Positions 45,951 through 54,268 of a stretch of DNA of 64,000 bases are shown here, one piece after another (positions within the stretch are counted from its first letter, which is position 1; each line of letters opens with the position of its first letter). Under the pieces are notes generated by a model, which saw only the letters and a list, made by a program, of their open reading frames with translations, had not been told where the DNA came from and did not search any database. The translations under genes and the position numbers were made by a program. The stretch is from Lachnospiraceae bacterium. Lineage in GTDB: Bacteria; Bacillota; Clostridia; Lachnospirales; Lachnospiraceae. The DNA lies in NCBI GenBank assembly GCA_900770345.1, contig CAAGKF010000230.1, forward strand, positions 24,428-88,427. The letters are read 5' to 3'.

Positions 45951-46868
45951 ATGGATCAGATTCAGGAGAGAATATTAGAAGAAGTAGCCGATCTTCACGG
46001 GGTACCGGAGGGAGCTTACAATATCCGCGCCAACGGACAGATGGCAGGGCGCAATACCACAGCCAATATTGACATTGTGACAAAGACAGACAAGCCGGGT
46101 ATCGATATCCGTATCAAGCCGGGCACAAAGCATGAGAGTGTGCATATTCCGGTGGTGCTCAGCGCCAGCGGAATGAAGGAGATGGTCTACAATGATTTCT
46201 TCATCGGCGATGATGCCGATGTGGTGATCGTAGCAGGCTGCGGTATCCATAACTGCGGAAATCAGGATTCGGAGCATGACGGTATTCACCGCTTCTTTGT
46301 GGGAAAAAACGCAAAGGTGAAGTACGTGGAGAAGCATTACGGTGAGGGAGACGGAGAAGGCAAGCGTATTCTGAATCCCGGCACGGAAGTTTATATGGAA
46401 GAGAACAGCTTTATGGAAATGGAAATGGTGCAGATCAAGGGCGTGGATTCCACGAACCGCACCAATCTGGCAAAGCTGGAGGCAGGAGCCAAGCTGGTTG
46501 TGAGAGAGCGTCTTCTGACTCACGGATCCCAGGAGGCGGAGAGCACCTATATTGTGGAGTTAAACGGCGATGATTCCAGTGCGGATGTGGTATCACGTTC
46601 CGTGGCAAAAGATCATTCCATACAGACCTTTAATTCCAAGATTATCGGAAACGCGAAATGCAGCGGCCATACGGAGTGCGATGCGATCATCATGGATGAT
46701 GCAAAGATCGTGGCTGTTCCGGGTCTGGTGGCCAACAATATTGATTCGGCGCTGATCCATGAGGCGGCCATCGGAAAGATCGCCGGAGAGCAGATCGTGA
46801 AGCTGATGACACTGGGATTGACGGAGGAAGAAGCGGAGGCCCAGATTGTAAATGGCTTCCTGAAATAG
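45951..46868 (+). CDS. sufB: Short SufB/D-like Fe-S scaffold
   Basis: SufB/SufD core-domain protein of only 305 residues, versus about 465 in the E. coli SufB. The beta-helix core is present; Cys lies in VAGCGIHNCG (about 95-105) and AKCSGHTECDAIIMDD near residue 228. It ends with the C-terminal helical part QIVNGFLK. The small size and coupling with sufC match the minimal SmsB type found in anaerobes. AAAGGAG precedes the ATG. Confidence 0.92.
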   Translation: MDQIQERILEEVADLHGVPEGAYNIRANGQMAGRNTTANIDIVTKTDKPGIDIRIKPGTKHESVHIPVVLSASGMKEMVYNDFFIGDDADVVIVAGCGIHNCGNQDSEHDGIHRFFVGKNAKVKYVEKHYGEGDGEGKRILNPGTEVYMEENSFMEMEMVQIKGVDSTNRTNLAKLEAGAKLVVRERLLTHGSQEAESTYIVELNGDDSSADVVSRSVAKDHSIQTFNSKIIGNAKCSGHTECDAIIMDDAKIVAVPGLVANNIDSALIHEAAIGKIAGEQIVKLMTLGLTEEEAEAQIVNGFLK

Positions 46869-46910
46869 GAACCGCAAAATGGGGAAACAAAACAGATTGG
46901 GGAACAGTAA

Positions 46911-48239
46911 ATGAATACAAAAAATCAATGGGCCAGTAAACTGGGTTTTATTATGGCCACAGCAGGAGCTGCCATCGGTCTGGGGAATTTATGGAAATTT
47001 CCTTACCTGATGGGACGCAATGGGGGAGCGTCCTTTCTGGCGGCATACCTGATATTTATCTGCATACTTGGAATACCGGTCATGATGGTGGAGATGAGTC
47101 TGGGAAGAAAGACGCGCCATGATCCGGTCCAGGCCTACGGGGATATCCATCCTCATGCCAGGATCGTGGGGATCTTCGGCGTATCTGCCGCCTTTATTAT
47201 CCTGTCCTATTACAGTGTGATCGGAGGCTGGATCATCAAATATATTGTCAGCTATGCATCCACCTTTCAGGCGCCGGAGGATTTCGGCGCCTTCATCAGC
47301 CAGCCGGCAGAGCCTGTTTTATGGTTCTTTGTATTTCTGCTGGTGGCTGTGGTGATCTGTTATTTCGGAGTAAACGGAATTGAAAAGGTGAGCAAGATCA
47401 TGATGCCGCTGCTGCTTTTGCTGCTGATCGTAATTATGGTTCGCAGCATGACTCTGCCGGGGGCGGAAAAGGGACTGGAATTTATCTTTATTCCGCGGCT
47501 TTCCGAGTTCAGCATCAGTTCTGTCAATGCGGCTCTGGGACAGGTATTTTATTCCCTCAGTCTCTGTATGGGAATCACGGTTACTTACGGAAGTTATCTG
47601 GGTGACCAGGAAAATATTCCGAAAAGCTGTCTCAGCGTCGCGGGTCTGGATACAGTGATCGCGCTGATGGCGGGGATCGCGATTTTCCCGGCGGTATTTT
47701 CCTTTGGCCTGGAGCCTGGTCAGGGACCGGGACTGATTTTCGGAACACTGCCGAAGGTATTTTCCTCTATTGCAGGAGGACCGGTTTTTGCGCTTCTGTT
47801 TTTTTCGCTGGTGTTTTTCGCGGCGGTAACCAGCGCGATCGCTCTCCTGGAGGTCTGCGTATCCTTTGCGGTGGATACTCTGGGATGGCAGAGAAAGAAG
47901 GCAACTCTGCTTCTGGGAACGGTGTGTTTCCTGCTGGGGATTCCAAGCGCGCTGTCCTTTGGCGTGCTGTCCGATGTAACGATCCTGAATTACAGCGTGT
48001 TTGATTTTATCTGTATGATCACGGACAACATCCTCCTTCCTATGGGAGGCGTGACGATGTGTTATTATATCGGCTGGAAATGGCATCCGGATTATCTGGT
48101 GGAGGAGATCGAGAAGGGCGGAATTTCCTTCCGCTGGAAGAAGCTGTGGGTGATCTGCATCCGTTATCTGACTCCTGTGCTGGTGGGGATCGTGACCATC
48201 TCCGGATTTTACGGAGTATACCAGGTGATCGCGGGATAG
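46911..48239 (+). CDS. Neurotransmitter:sodium symporter family transporter
   Basis: LeuT-fold transporter of 442 residues with about eleven to twelve helices. The TM1 unwound segment AGAAIGLGNLWKFPYL carries the sodium and substrate-binding residues. Bacterial members import amino acids with Na+ (for example Trp, Leu, Tyr). Substrate is unknown here. Confidence 0.92.
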   Translation: MNTKNQWASKLGFIMATAGAAIGLGNLWKFPYLMGRNGGASFLAAYLIFICILGIPVMMVEMSLGRKTRHDPVQAYGDIHPHARIVGIFGVSAAFIILSYYSVIGGWIIKYIVSYASTFQAPEDFGAFISQPAEPVLWFFVFLLVAVVICYFGVNGIEKVSKIMMPLLLLLLIVIMVRSMTLPGAEKGLEFIFIPRLSEFSISSVNAALGQVFYSLSLCMGITVTYGSYLGDQENIPKSCLSVAGLDTVIALMAGIAIFPAVFSFGLEPGQGPGLIFGTLPKVFSSIAGGPVFALLFFSLVFFAAVTSAIALLEVCVSFAVDTLGWQRKKATLLLGTVCFLLGIPSALSFGVLSDVTILNYSVFDFICMITDNILLPMGGVTMCYYIGWKWHPDYLVEEIEKGGISFRWKKLWVICIRYLTPVLVGIVTISGFYGVYQVIAG

Positions 48240-48352
48240 GGACAAAGATCAGTCTTTGACCGGGTGATCCCGGGAGGATGGACCGGCATAAGATTTTCCT
48301 GAAGAAAATAAGATAAAGTATAGCTTGTGGATAGAGACGGGAGTAAGCTGTT

Positions 48353-49200
48353 ATGGAAAATCAGAAGCGGGAAAATCTGCTGAATCTGGCGCTGGGAGCA
48401 TCTGAGGAGGAACGCCTGCGTTCGGAAAATCTGGAGGTGGGATATAACAGGGAGGAGCGGACCTGGGAGCTGATCGTCCGCCATTTCGGAAGTCTGGATG
48501 AGCTCTCCGAGATGGGGATCCGGGTCCGGGAGCTTCTGGGCGGCTATGCTGTTTTAACTGTTCCGGAGAGACTGGTTGATGCGGTCAGCGAATACAGTCA
48601 GATAGAATATATTGAGAAACCGAAGAGGCTGTTCTTTGCTGTAAATATGGCAAGGACAGCCTCATGTCTTTCTGCGGTCCAGACGGGAGAAACAGGAAAC
48701 GGGGGTCCATCCGGCGGCGGCAGGACCGGAAGTCCGCGAAATCTGACGGGAAAGGGAGTGCTGGTGGCGGTGATCGATTCCGGAATCGATTACTTTCATC
48801 CGGATTTCCGAAATCCTGACGGCACGACCAGAATTCTTTACCTGTGGGATCAGGTGCGGGATGAAGTGTATACAAAGGAAATGATCGACCGGGCCCTGGA
48901 AGCGGGCAGTTCCGGGCGTTCCGCCGGACTGGCAGTGGTGCCCTCTGTGGACGCCAGCGGACATGGGACGGCAGTGGCGGCCATTGCCGCGGGAAACGGC
49001 CGCGAGAGCCGGGGAGTCTATCGGGGAGTTGCCTATGAGAGTGAGCTTTTGGTGGTAAAGCTGGGAACGCCGCTGACTGACAGCTTTCCGCGTACCACGC
49101 AGCTGATGGAAGCCATGGATTTTGTGGTGCGCCGGGCCAGAGAGCTGGGAAGGCCGCTGTCGGTCAACATCAGCTTTGGCAATACCTATGGATCTCATGA
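48353..49200 (+). pseudogene. Subtilisin-like (Csp-type) protease, 3' end lost
   Basis: S8 peptidase of Clostridial Csp/germination type. An N-terminal about 90-residue prodomain-like region precedes the Asp block VAVIDSGIDYFHPDF and the His block DASGHGTAVAAIAAGN. It continues to SVNISFGNTYGSHE and then stops (TAA, 49211-49213) at PCN. Family members go on past GSHDG for about 280 more residues with the catalytic Ser (SGTSxA), absent here. The break is at a GA dinucleotide (49199-49200), where a mobile element begins. The gene is therefore interrupted and probably inactive. Confidence 0.85.
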
Positions 49201-49225
49201 GCCTTGTAATTAAGGGAAACATTAA

Positions 49226-49252
49226 GAAAACACTGATATTTCCTGTGTTTTC
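49226..49252. terminator. Hairpin just inside the left end
   Basis: Stem GAAAACAC (49226-49233) / GTGTTTTC (49245-49252), between the cut protease gene and the minus-strand RHH gene; could end either transcript. Confidence 0.5.
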
Positions 49253-49267
49253 AGGACGTTCAGTGTT

Positions 49268-49438
49268 TTACTCAGACTCATGATAGGTTGTTGTTTTGGT
49301 TTTATAATACTCGGTCAGGATCATATTGATCTGCTGGGAACGTGTACGAAAGTTCTCTTTCGCATCCTTATCTATCTCAGCGACCAGTTCTTTGGAAAGA
49401 GTAGTATAGACTTGGACATTGTTGGAACTGATAGACAT
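49268..49438 (-). CDS. Small ribbon-helix-helix protein
   Basis: A 56-residue frame starting MSISSNNVQVYTTLSKELV with CGGAGGTGG before the ATG. VQVYTTLSKELVAEIDKDAK with NFRTRSQQINMILTEYYK has the beta-helix-helix pattern of Arc/CopG repressors. Such small genes near the element end often control transfer or act as antitoxins. It faces TnpV divergently. Confidence 0.72.
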   Translation of the reverse strand: MSISSNNVQVYTTLSKELVAEIDKDAKENFRTRSQQINMILTEYYKTKTTTYHESE

Positions 49439-49560
49439 ATGCCACCTCCGATTTTATTTTTAATAGCTTCATTCTACCATATTTCGGTAGGACGGGCAAT
49501 GTAAACCGGAAAACAGAAAAGGATTTATTGCAAGACAGAATTGCAGGAAAGGACTACAAA

Positions 49561-49938
49561 ATGAAAAAACACATTATGGATGAGAAAACAGGAATCAGCT
49601 ATACTTTATACGGAGATTATTATTTGCCGGATCTGGAACTGAAAGAGCAGGAAGAAGCCAATTATGGAAAATATGGGATACTTAGAAAGAACTTTTTGAA
49701 GGAACATCGTTCCGGACTGTATTCTTCTTATCTGCTGACCGGTAAATTAACAGCACATTTGAATGAAGTGGATCAGCAGGCAAGGGAAAGGATGGAAGTG
49801 CTGGTACGACAGATGATGGAAAAACAAGATATTACAGAGGAATTGAAAGCTTGTGACCAGATGGCATGGGTTGGTGCTGTAAATAATATCCGGAATGCTG
49901 CGGAAGAGATTGTGCTGAATGAAATGGTATATATTTGA
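49561..49938 (+). CDS. tnpV: Transposon-encoded protein TnpV
   Basis: Protein of 125 residues of the TnpV family found in Tn4451/Tn4453-like elements of Clostridia. Typical features are the start KTGISYTLYGDYYLPDL and the block YGKYGILRKNFLKEHRSGLY. Its precise role is unknown. The ATG at 49561 is preceded by GGAAAGGA; the TTG at 49528 is unlikely. Confidence 0.87.
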   Translation: MKKHIMDEKTGISYTLYGDYYLPDLELKEQEEANYGKYGILRKNFLKEHRSGLYSSYLLTGKLTAHLNEVDQQARERMEVLVRQMMEKQDITEELKACDQMAWVGAVNNIRNAAEEIVLNEMVYI

Positions 49939-49966
49939 TCCAATAGATGCATTATTTGACATGGAC

Positions 49967-50024
49967 GAACATAAACTAAAACGGGTATGTTCTCCTTGAC
50001 AAATCTGTTTGGAAAGGCTATGAT
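49967..50024 (+). promoter_or_regulatory. Promoter of the Abi leader with adjacent dyad
   Basis: TTGACA (49996-50001) and TATGAT (50019-50024), 17-bp spacer. A dyad GAACATA (49967-49973) / TATGTTC (49986-49992) abuts the -35 box, a place for an operator, or it terminates TnpV mRNA. Confidence 0.75.
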
Positions 50025-50025
50025 G

Positions 50026-50100
50026 TACCTAGTGATCGCACTATGGAAACTTGAGAAGCCCATAGTCCGGAAGGCTCCTTCGGGGGCCTTTCGTTATTTA
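50026..50100 (+). ncRNA. Structured leader RNA of the Abi gene (AbiF-RNA-like)
   Basis: Between promoter and Abi gene lie a stem ACTATGG (50041-50047) / CCATAGT (about 50061-50067) and a second hairpin GGAAGGC...GGGCCTTTC (about 50071-50093) followed by GTTATTT, resembling a terminator. I recall the published AbiF RNA motif, a structured RNA upstream of abiF genes suggested to be an antitoxin. This leader has the right location, size and two-hairpin form, but I could not align it. Confidence 0.65.
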
Positions 50101-50129
50101 TACGAACAAAATATAAAAACTGGTGAGAG

Positions 50130-51083
50130 GTGGTGAAAAACTTGGAGAAAAAGCAATTTTTAACATATGATGAACAGATTACTTTTCTGGAAGAAAAGAA
50201 AGGTCTGATAATTACTGACAAAGAATATGCCAGAAGGATGTTGCTTAAAATCGGGTATTTCTCACTGATCAATGGATATAAAGAAGTTTTTAAAGAATCC
50301 ATCAGTAATCGGTTTCAAAAAGGTACAACCTTTGAAGATATTTATGAACTATATAGTTTTGATAACGATTTAAGAAATATTTTTCTTAAATACATACTAA
50401 TGGCAGAGCGAAATATTAAATCATCGTTATCGTATCATTTTTGCAAAGAATATGGCGATATGCAGTCAGACTATCTGAATGTGAAAAATTATGACTATAC
50501 AGGTAAGAAGAAAAATGTCATAAATAAAATGGTGAAGATTATGTCTGGTCAATTACGATATGACAGTGATTATGCTTATATTCGACATTATATGAATACC
50601 TACAAATATGTACCCTTATGGGTGTTGATGAATGTTTTGACAATTGGACAGTTATCAAAAATATATGCCAGCCAGAAAGGACGTATACAAATCAGAGTTT
50701 GCCAGGACTTTGGCACCCTGAAAGTGAACGAGCTGGGGAAAATGCTGACAGTGATGACAAAATTTAGAAATGTTTGTGCCCATAATGATCGCTTATTTGA
50801 TTTCCATACAAAAGATGCATTACTGGATAGAAACATTTACGAACGTTTGCAGATTCCAAAGGAAAAAGGACGTTACAAATATGGCAAGAATGATCTTTAT
50901 GCCCAGGTTATTATTTTAAAGTTGCTATTATCAGAGGGCGATTTCCGCTTGTTTTATCACGATTTAAAAGCGTGCTTCAAAAAGCATCTAATACATAAAG
51001 AAATACTTGAAAAAATGGGATTTCCAGAAAATTGGGAACGGATTGGACGAATCAAGAAATATATAAAATCCGAAATACGCTGA
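50130..51083 (+). CDS. Abi-family (AbiD/AbiF) HEPN protein
   Basis: Abortive-infection Abi_2 family protein of about 317 residues. N-terminal block LKIGYFSLINGYKEVF is family-typical. FRNVCAHNDRLFDF holds the HEPN motif RNxxxH, expected to form an RNase active site. Start uncertain: GTG at 50130 or 50133 overlap the GAGAGG site; a TTG at 50142 (giving MEKKQFLTYDEQI) is eight bases after AGGTGG and matches homologue starts better. AT-rich. Predicted effect: growth arrest by RNA cleavage upon phage attack, held in check by the leader RNA. Confidence 0.87.
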   Translation: MVKNLEKKQFLTYDEQITFLEEKKGLIITDKEYARRMLLKIGYFSLINGYKEVFKESISNRFQKGTTFEDIYELYSFDNDLRNIFLKYILMAERNIKSSLSYHFCKEYGDMQSDYLNVKNYDYTGKKKNVINKMVKIMSGQLRYDSDYAYIRHYMNTYKYVPLWVLMNVLTIGQLSKIYASQKGRIQIRVCQDFGTLKVNELGKMLTVMTKFRNVCAHNDRLFDFHTKDALLDRNIYERLQIPKEKGRYKYGKNDLYAQVIILKLLLSEGDFRLFYHDLKACFKKHLIHKEILEKMGFPENWERIGRIKKYIKSEIR

Positions 51084-51164
51084 ATTATTAAAAGGACTGT
51101 TATTCAATGGATGATATGCATCTATCGAACAACAGTCTTCTTATTTATAAACATTTTGCAAAAA

Positions 51165-52874
51165 CTATAATTCCATATCATGTGATTTTTTCTTAGATCG
51201 AACAGGCTGATTTCGTCGCATTTCCTGTTTCCTCTGATATTCAAGTTCCCATGCACGATGGGAGAAGACATCAGGATCTTCCACATTGAGATAATCCACC
51301 TCATTGGCTGCAATATCACGACGGTGATAGTCATAATATTTACCGAAAGTACCTTTGAGCTGTTCGATCAGCTTATCCCGAAAATCAGGACGTATCTGGA
51401 TTCTGGTGTCCAGCAATTCGGTGTATTGTTCTGGATCAGGACGAAATTTTTCTTCTCGGAAAGCAGCGGTGTCTTTTTTAAGCTGCTTTTTAAGGGAGAT
51501 GTCCTGAGAATCCAGGATATCAAGATTGTTATTCATCTGATCATATTTCTTGGATAGATTCGTCATATCTTTATCAGTGGAGCATTGTGCCTGGAAGATT
51601 AGTTGCTCTTTCCTTGATTTCAGTTCTTCAATTTCTTCCGTAACAGTGGTAAGCTGCTGATTCAATTTTATATGCTGGATGGGATTCAAAATACTGGTTT
51701 TCTCTTTTTCCACATTCAGCTCTTTCCGTTCTGTAACTTTAGCTTTAAGTTTCTTTTTAACGGTGTTGTATTTATTCAGTATTGGATTAAAATGATTCAT
51801 CCAATCATGAATTACTTCTTTTTGCATCTCATTGTGTAGCAAATGATATTGTGTAAAGATCATATGATTTCGGATAGTTTCCATTGTTTCTGCAATTACA
51901 GGAATAGAATTTTTGACAGCCTGAGCCAGTTTCTCTACCTGAGCTTTTAATTCCCGGAGCATTTTGTTATCTGCACGAATTTGACGATTGATTTCACAAC
52001 GGTCAGCGATCATTCCTTTCTTTTCCATGTTTTGAGCAATATAGCCTTCATGGATGGTCGGCTGTTCGGTGATTCCCTGATCTGAAAAGCTGCGGTGATC
52101 AATGGATGCATTTATCTGATTGCGGGCAAGCATTTCATTTACAGTATCTGCCCAGTTTGCTCTCCAGATACAGAGTTGCTCATCACTGTTCCATTGTTCA
52201 GAAATGGGATTCTGCCTGCCATAGCGGCTGCTTTTTGGATGCTTGTCAATGCGGTCATAGCCTTTTTCCTGTGCGGCAGATGCGGTCATATAAATCTTCT
52301 TTTTTCCAACTTTATATCTGTATTGCTTTTCCCAGCCATCTTTTTGAGCAGCTTTGAATTCAGTAGCTGTAAATCCTTTTTCTTCTCCATTTTTTATGCA
52401 GAGATATTCTTTTTCTGTTTTATACTGCCATGTTCCGTTTTCATTCAGTGGACGGACGGTAAGCAGAATGTGTGCATGAGGATTGTGTCCATCTGTATCG
52501 TGAATAGCAAAGTCAGCACACATGCCCATATCCACAAAATTCTTTTGAATAAAATTTTGAAGAAGGGAAACATTACTGTCCTTATCTAATTCAATGGGAA
52601 GTGCGACAACAAATTCCCTTGCCAGTCGGCTGTCTTTTGTCTTTTCAGCAGCTTCCACAGCATTCCAGAGTTGTTCACGGTCTTTCCATTCTGGTGGAGC
52701 CATCGGTGGGAGCAATACTTCCTGATAAATGAGACCATGCTTTCTGGTATAGTCATGCTGAATACCATCGTAATCATTGTACATCCGGCTACAGCTCATA
52801 TAAGCAGAAGCAGCAACAGCAGACCGACCGGAACCACGACTGACGACTTTAGCTTGCATATGATAAATTGCCAT
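51165..52874 (-). CDS. mobA: MobA/MobL-family relaxase
   Basis: Conjugative relaxase of 569 residues. N terminus AIYHMQAKVVSRGSGRS with nearby Tyr residues is the family start; the HUH metal site is HNPHAHILLTVRPL. A long coiled-coil C-terminal half follows (about 330-540). It nicks oriT and leads the strand into a recipient using a helper conjugation system; no type IV secretion genes are in the window. The ATG at 52874 has AAAGGAGGTG before it. Upstream lie the oriT-like site and DUF3847 gene, with an identical ribosome-site context. Confidence 0.93.
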   Translation of the reverse strand: MAIYHMQAKVVSRGSGRSAVAASAYMSCSRMYNDYDGIQHDYTRKHGLIYQEVLLPPMAPPEWKDREQLWNAVEAAEKTKDSRLAREFVVALPIELDKDSNVSLLQNFIQKNFVDMGMCADFAIHDTDGHNPHAHILLTVRPLNENGTWQYKTEKEYLCIKNGEEKGFTATEFKAAQKDGWEKQYRYKVGKKKIYMTASAAQEKGYDRIDKHPKSSRYGRQNPISEQWNSDEQLCIWRANWADTVNEMLARNQINASIDHRSFSDQGITEQPTIHEGYIAQNMEKKGMIADRCEINRQIRADNKMLRELKAQVEKLAQAVKNSIPVIAETMETIRNHMIFTQYHLLHNEMQKEVIHDWMNHFNPILNKYNTVKKKLKAKVTERKELNVEKEKTSILNPIQHIKLNQQLTTVTEEIEELKSRKEQLIFQAQCSTDKDMTNLSKKYDQMNNNLDILDSQDISLKKQLKKDTAAFREEKFRPDPEQYTELLDTRIQIRPDFRDKLIEQLKGTFGKYYDYHRRDIAANEVDYLNVEDPDVFSHRAWELEYQRKQEMRRNQPVRSKKKSHDMEL

Positions 52875-52889
52875 ATCTGGCACCTCCTT

Positions 52890-53010
52890 TCGATGTTGCC
52901 TGCAACAGCGGATAAAGCCCTCGGCAGAGCGCACGAGCCTGACCAACGGGAAGGATACCACTGCCTGATTTATCAGGTGGTGAGTAAGTGCGCCCCTTCG
53001 GGAGTAGAAC
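52890..53010 (-). other. oriT with IncQ-like nic motif
   Basis: Dyad CACTGCCTGA (52959-52968) / TCAGGTGGTG (52973-52982) is followed after one base by GTAAGTGCGCCCC (52984-52996). This matches the nic core GTAAGTGCG/CCCT of IncQ/RSF1010-type origins used by MobA relaxases, and it lies just upstream of the mobA gene. By analogy the cut would be after G at 52992. Confidence 0.75.
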
Positions 53011-53018
53011 TTGTGCGT

Positions 53019-53240
53019 TTACATTCCCCGTAACCGGATCATCAGCTCCCGTTTTAGGAAATCTAAATCCATTTCTTTAATATGGGGAACAATACTTTCC
53101 AGAATTGCTCCTTCCTGGACTAACCTGTGTGTTCTGGCATCACGTTCTTTTTTGCGATTTCTTGCTTCGGCTTCTTCCTGGCGGTGTCTTGCCTGTAAAA
53201 GTGCTTTTTCTTCCGGTGTCATGATTTTTTTATCTGCCAT
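53019..53240 (-). CDS. DUF3847-like mobilization accessory protein
   Basis: Charged 73-residue protein. The block RDARTHRLVQEGAILESIV is the family mark, following a coiled-coil of Lys/Glu/Arg residues. Proteins like this sit before MobA in Clostridial elements and may help relaxase binding like MobC. The ATG at 53240 has AAGGAGGTGCCAGAT before it, nearly the same as the mobA start. Confidence 0.75.
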   Translation of the reverse strand: MADKKIMTPEEKALLQARHRQEEAEARNRKKERDARTHRLVQEGAILESIVPHIKEMDLDFLKRELMIRLRGM

Positions 53241-53320
53241 ATCTGGCACCTCCTTTTTGTGCCCGTATCCGGGCAGTTTTGGTTTTAAAATCTTTTGGTT
53301 TGGTATTATGGTTTTAGATA

Positions 53321-53378
53321 ACTGACAGTGACATATTTCCGGTAATAAATGAGGAAAGAAAGTAGTACCACTGTCAGT
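53321..53378. repeat. 10-bp dyad between dnaC-like and DUF3847 genes
   Basis: Perfect inverted repeat ACTGACAGTG (53321-53330) / CACTGTCAGT (53369-53378) with a 38-bp spacer, in the 170-bp gap without a gene. Function unknown. Confidence 0.6.
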
Positions 53379-53410
53379 GAAAAGTAATCATTGTGTTATA
53401 CTTTTTCGAG

Positions 53411-54268
53411 TCAATTCTGGTTCGGAGCATGATTGTTCAATAGGATTTTTTTCGCCTGTTTTAAATTAGCTGTTGCATTGTCCTGACGAATATTCCGGTT
53501 ATTGATACGGACAGGAATACATCTCTCCAGAATACGGTCATAAATTCGTTTGTGTGCGATATCAGCGGTGTTATTCAGCTCTGATAAAGTGAGATTGGTC
53601 GTTATGATCAGGGGCTTTTTACTGCGGTAACGACTGTCAATCACATTGAATACCTGTTCCAGTGCAAAGTCAGAGTTCCGCTCAATTCCGAGATCATCAA
53701 TAATCAGAAGACTGTAGCGGTTTAAGCTGTTGATGAACTGGTTTCTGTCTTCAAAATGCATTCCGGTAAGAGTATTCAGAATCCGGGAAAAGTTGGTCAT
53801 CAGTACAGGAATGCCTTTTTCCAGAAGGGCATTGGCAATGCAGCCTGCAAAAAAAGATTTTCCAGTACCGACATCACCCCAAATAAGAAGTCCGGAAGCG
53901 TTTGCTTTCATCTCTTCCCAGTTACTTACATAATTGTGTGCCAGTTTTATTTCCGGATTGATGCCGTTATCCCTGGCAAAGGTGTAGTCGTAGAGTGCTT
54001 TGTCCTGTAAGCCACTGGTTTTAAGATGCTCTATTTCCATTTGTTTTTCATGAAGTTTTCTTTGGGCTTCTTCCTGCTCAAAGATTTCCTGCTGGCATTT
54101 ACAGCGGATGGAAGGAATAAGAACCTTTCCCTGTAATTCATGCCTGCATTGCCTTGGCGTATTGCATTTGGAACAGTAGATCAAGTGGTCTGTTCCGTTA
54201 AAATATTCATCAGACTGAAGCTCTCTGTTTGGGGTTATAGCTGTTGGTTTTTCTATAAATTTTGTCAT
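53411..54268 (-). CDS. DnaC/IstB-like helicase loader
   Basis: AAA+ ATPase of 285 residues. N-terminal Cys pairs (CSKCNTPRQC and RCKC) suggest a zinc site; Walker A GDVGTGKSFFAG, Walker B LLIIDDLGIER. Probably loads the replicative helicase at the element origin. Its ATG overlaps the RepA stop (ATGA), so the two are coupled. Confidence 0.9.
   Translation of the reverse strand: MTKFIEKPTAITPNRELQSDEYFNGTDHLIYCSKCNTPRQCRHELQGKVLIPSIRCKCQQEIFEQEEAQRKLHEKQMEIEHLKTSGLQDKALYDYTFARDNGINPEIKLAHNYVSNWEEMKANASGLLIWGDVGTGKSFFAGCIANALLEKGIPVLMTNFSRILNTLTGMHFEDRNQFINSLNRYSLLIIDDLGIERNSDFALEQVFNVIDSRYRSKKPLIITTNLTLSELNNTADIAHKRIYDRILERCIPVRINNRNIRQDNATANLKQAKKILLNNHAPNQN

Noticed and set aside
47319..48245. 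308-residue minus-strand frame opposite the NSS transporter
   Set aside because: Rich in His/Gln/Arg as expected for antisense of a membrane protein gene; no homology recognised.
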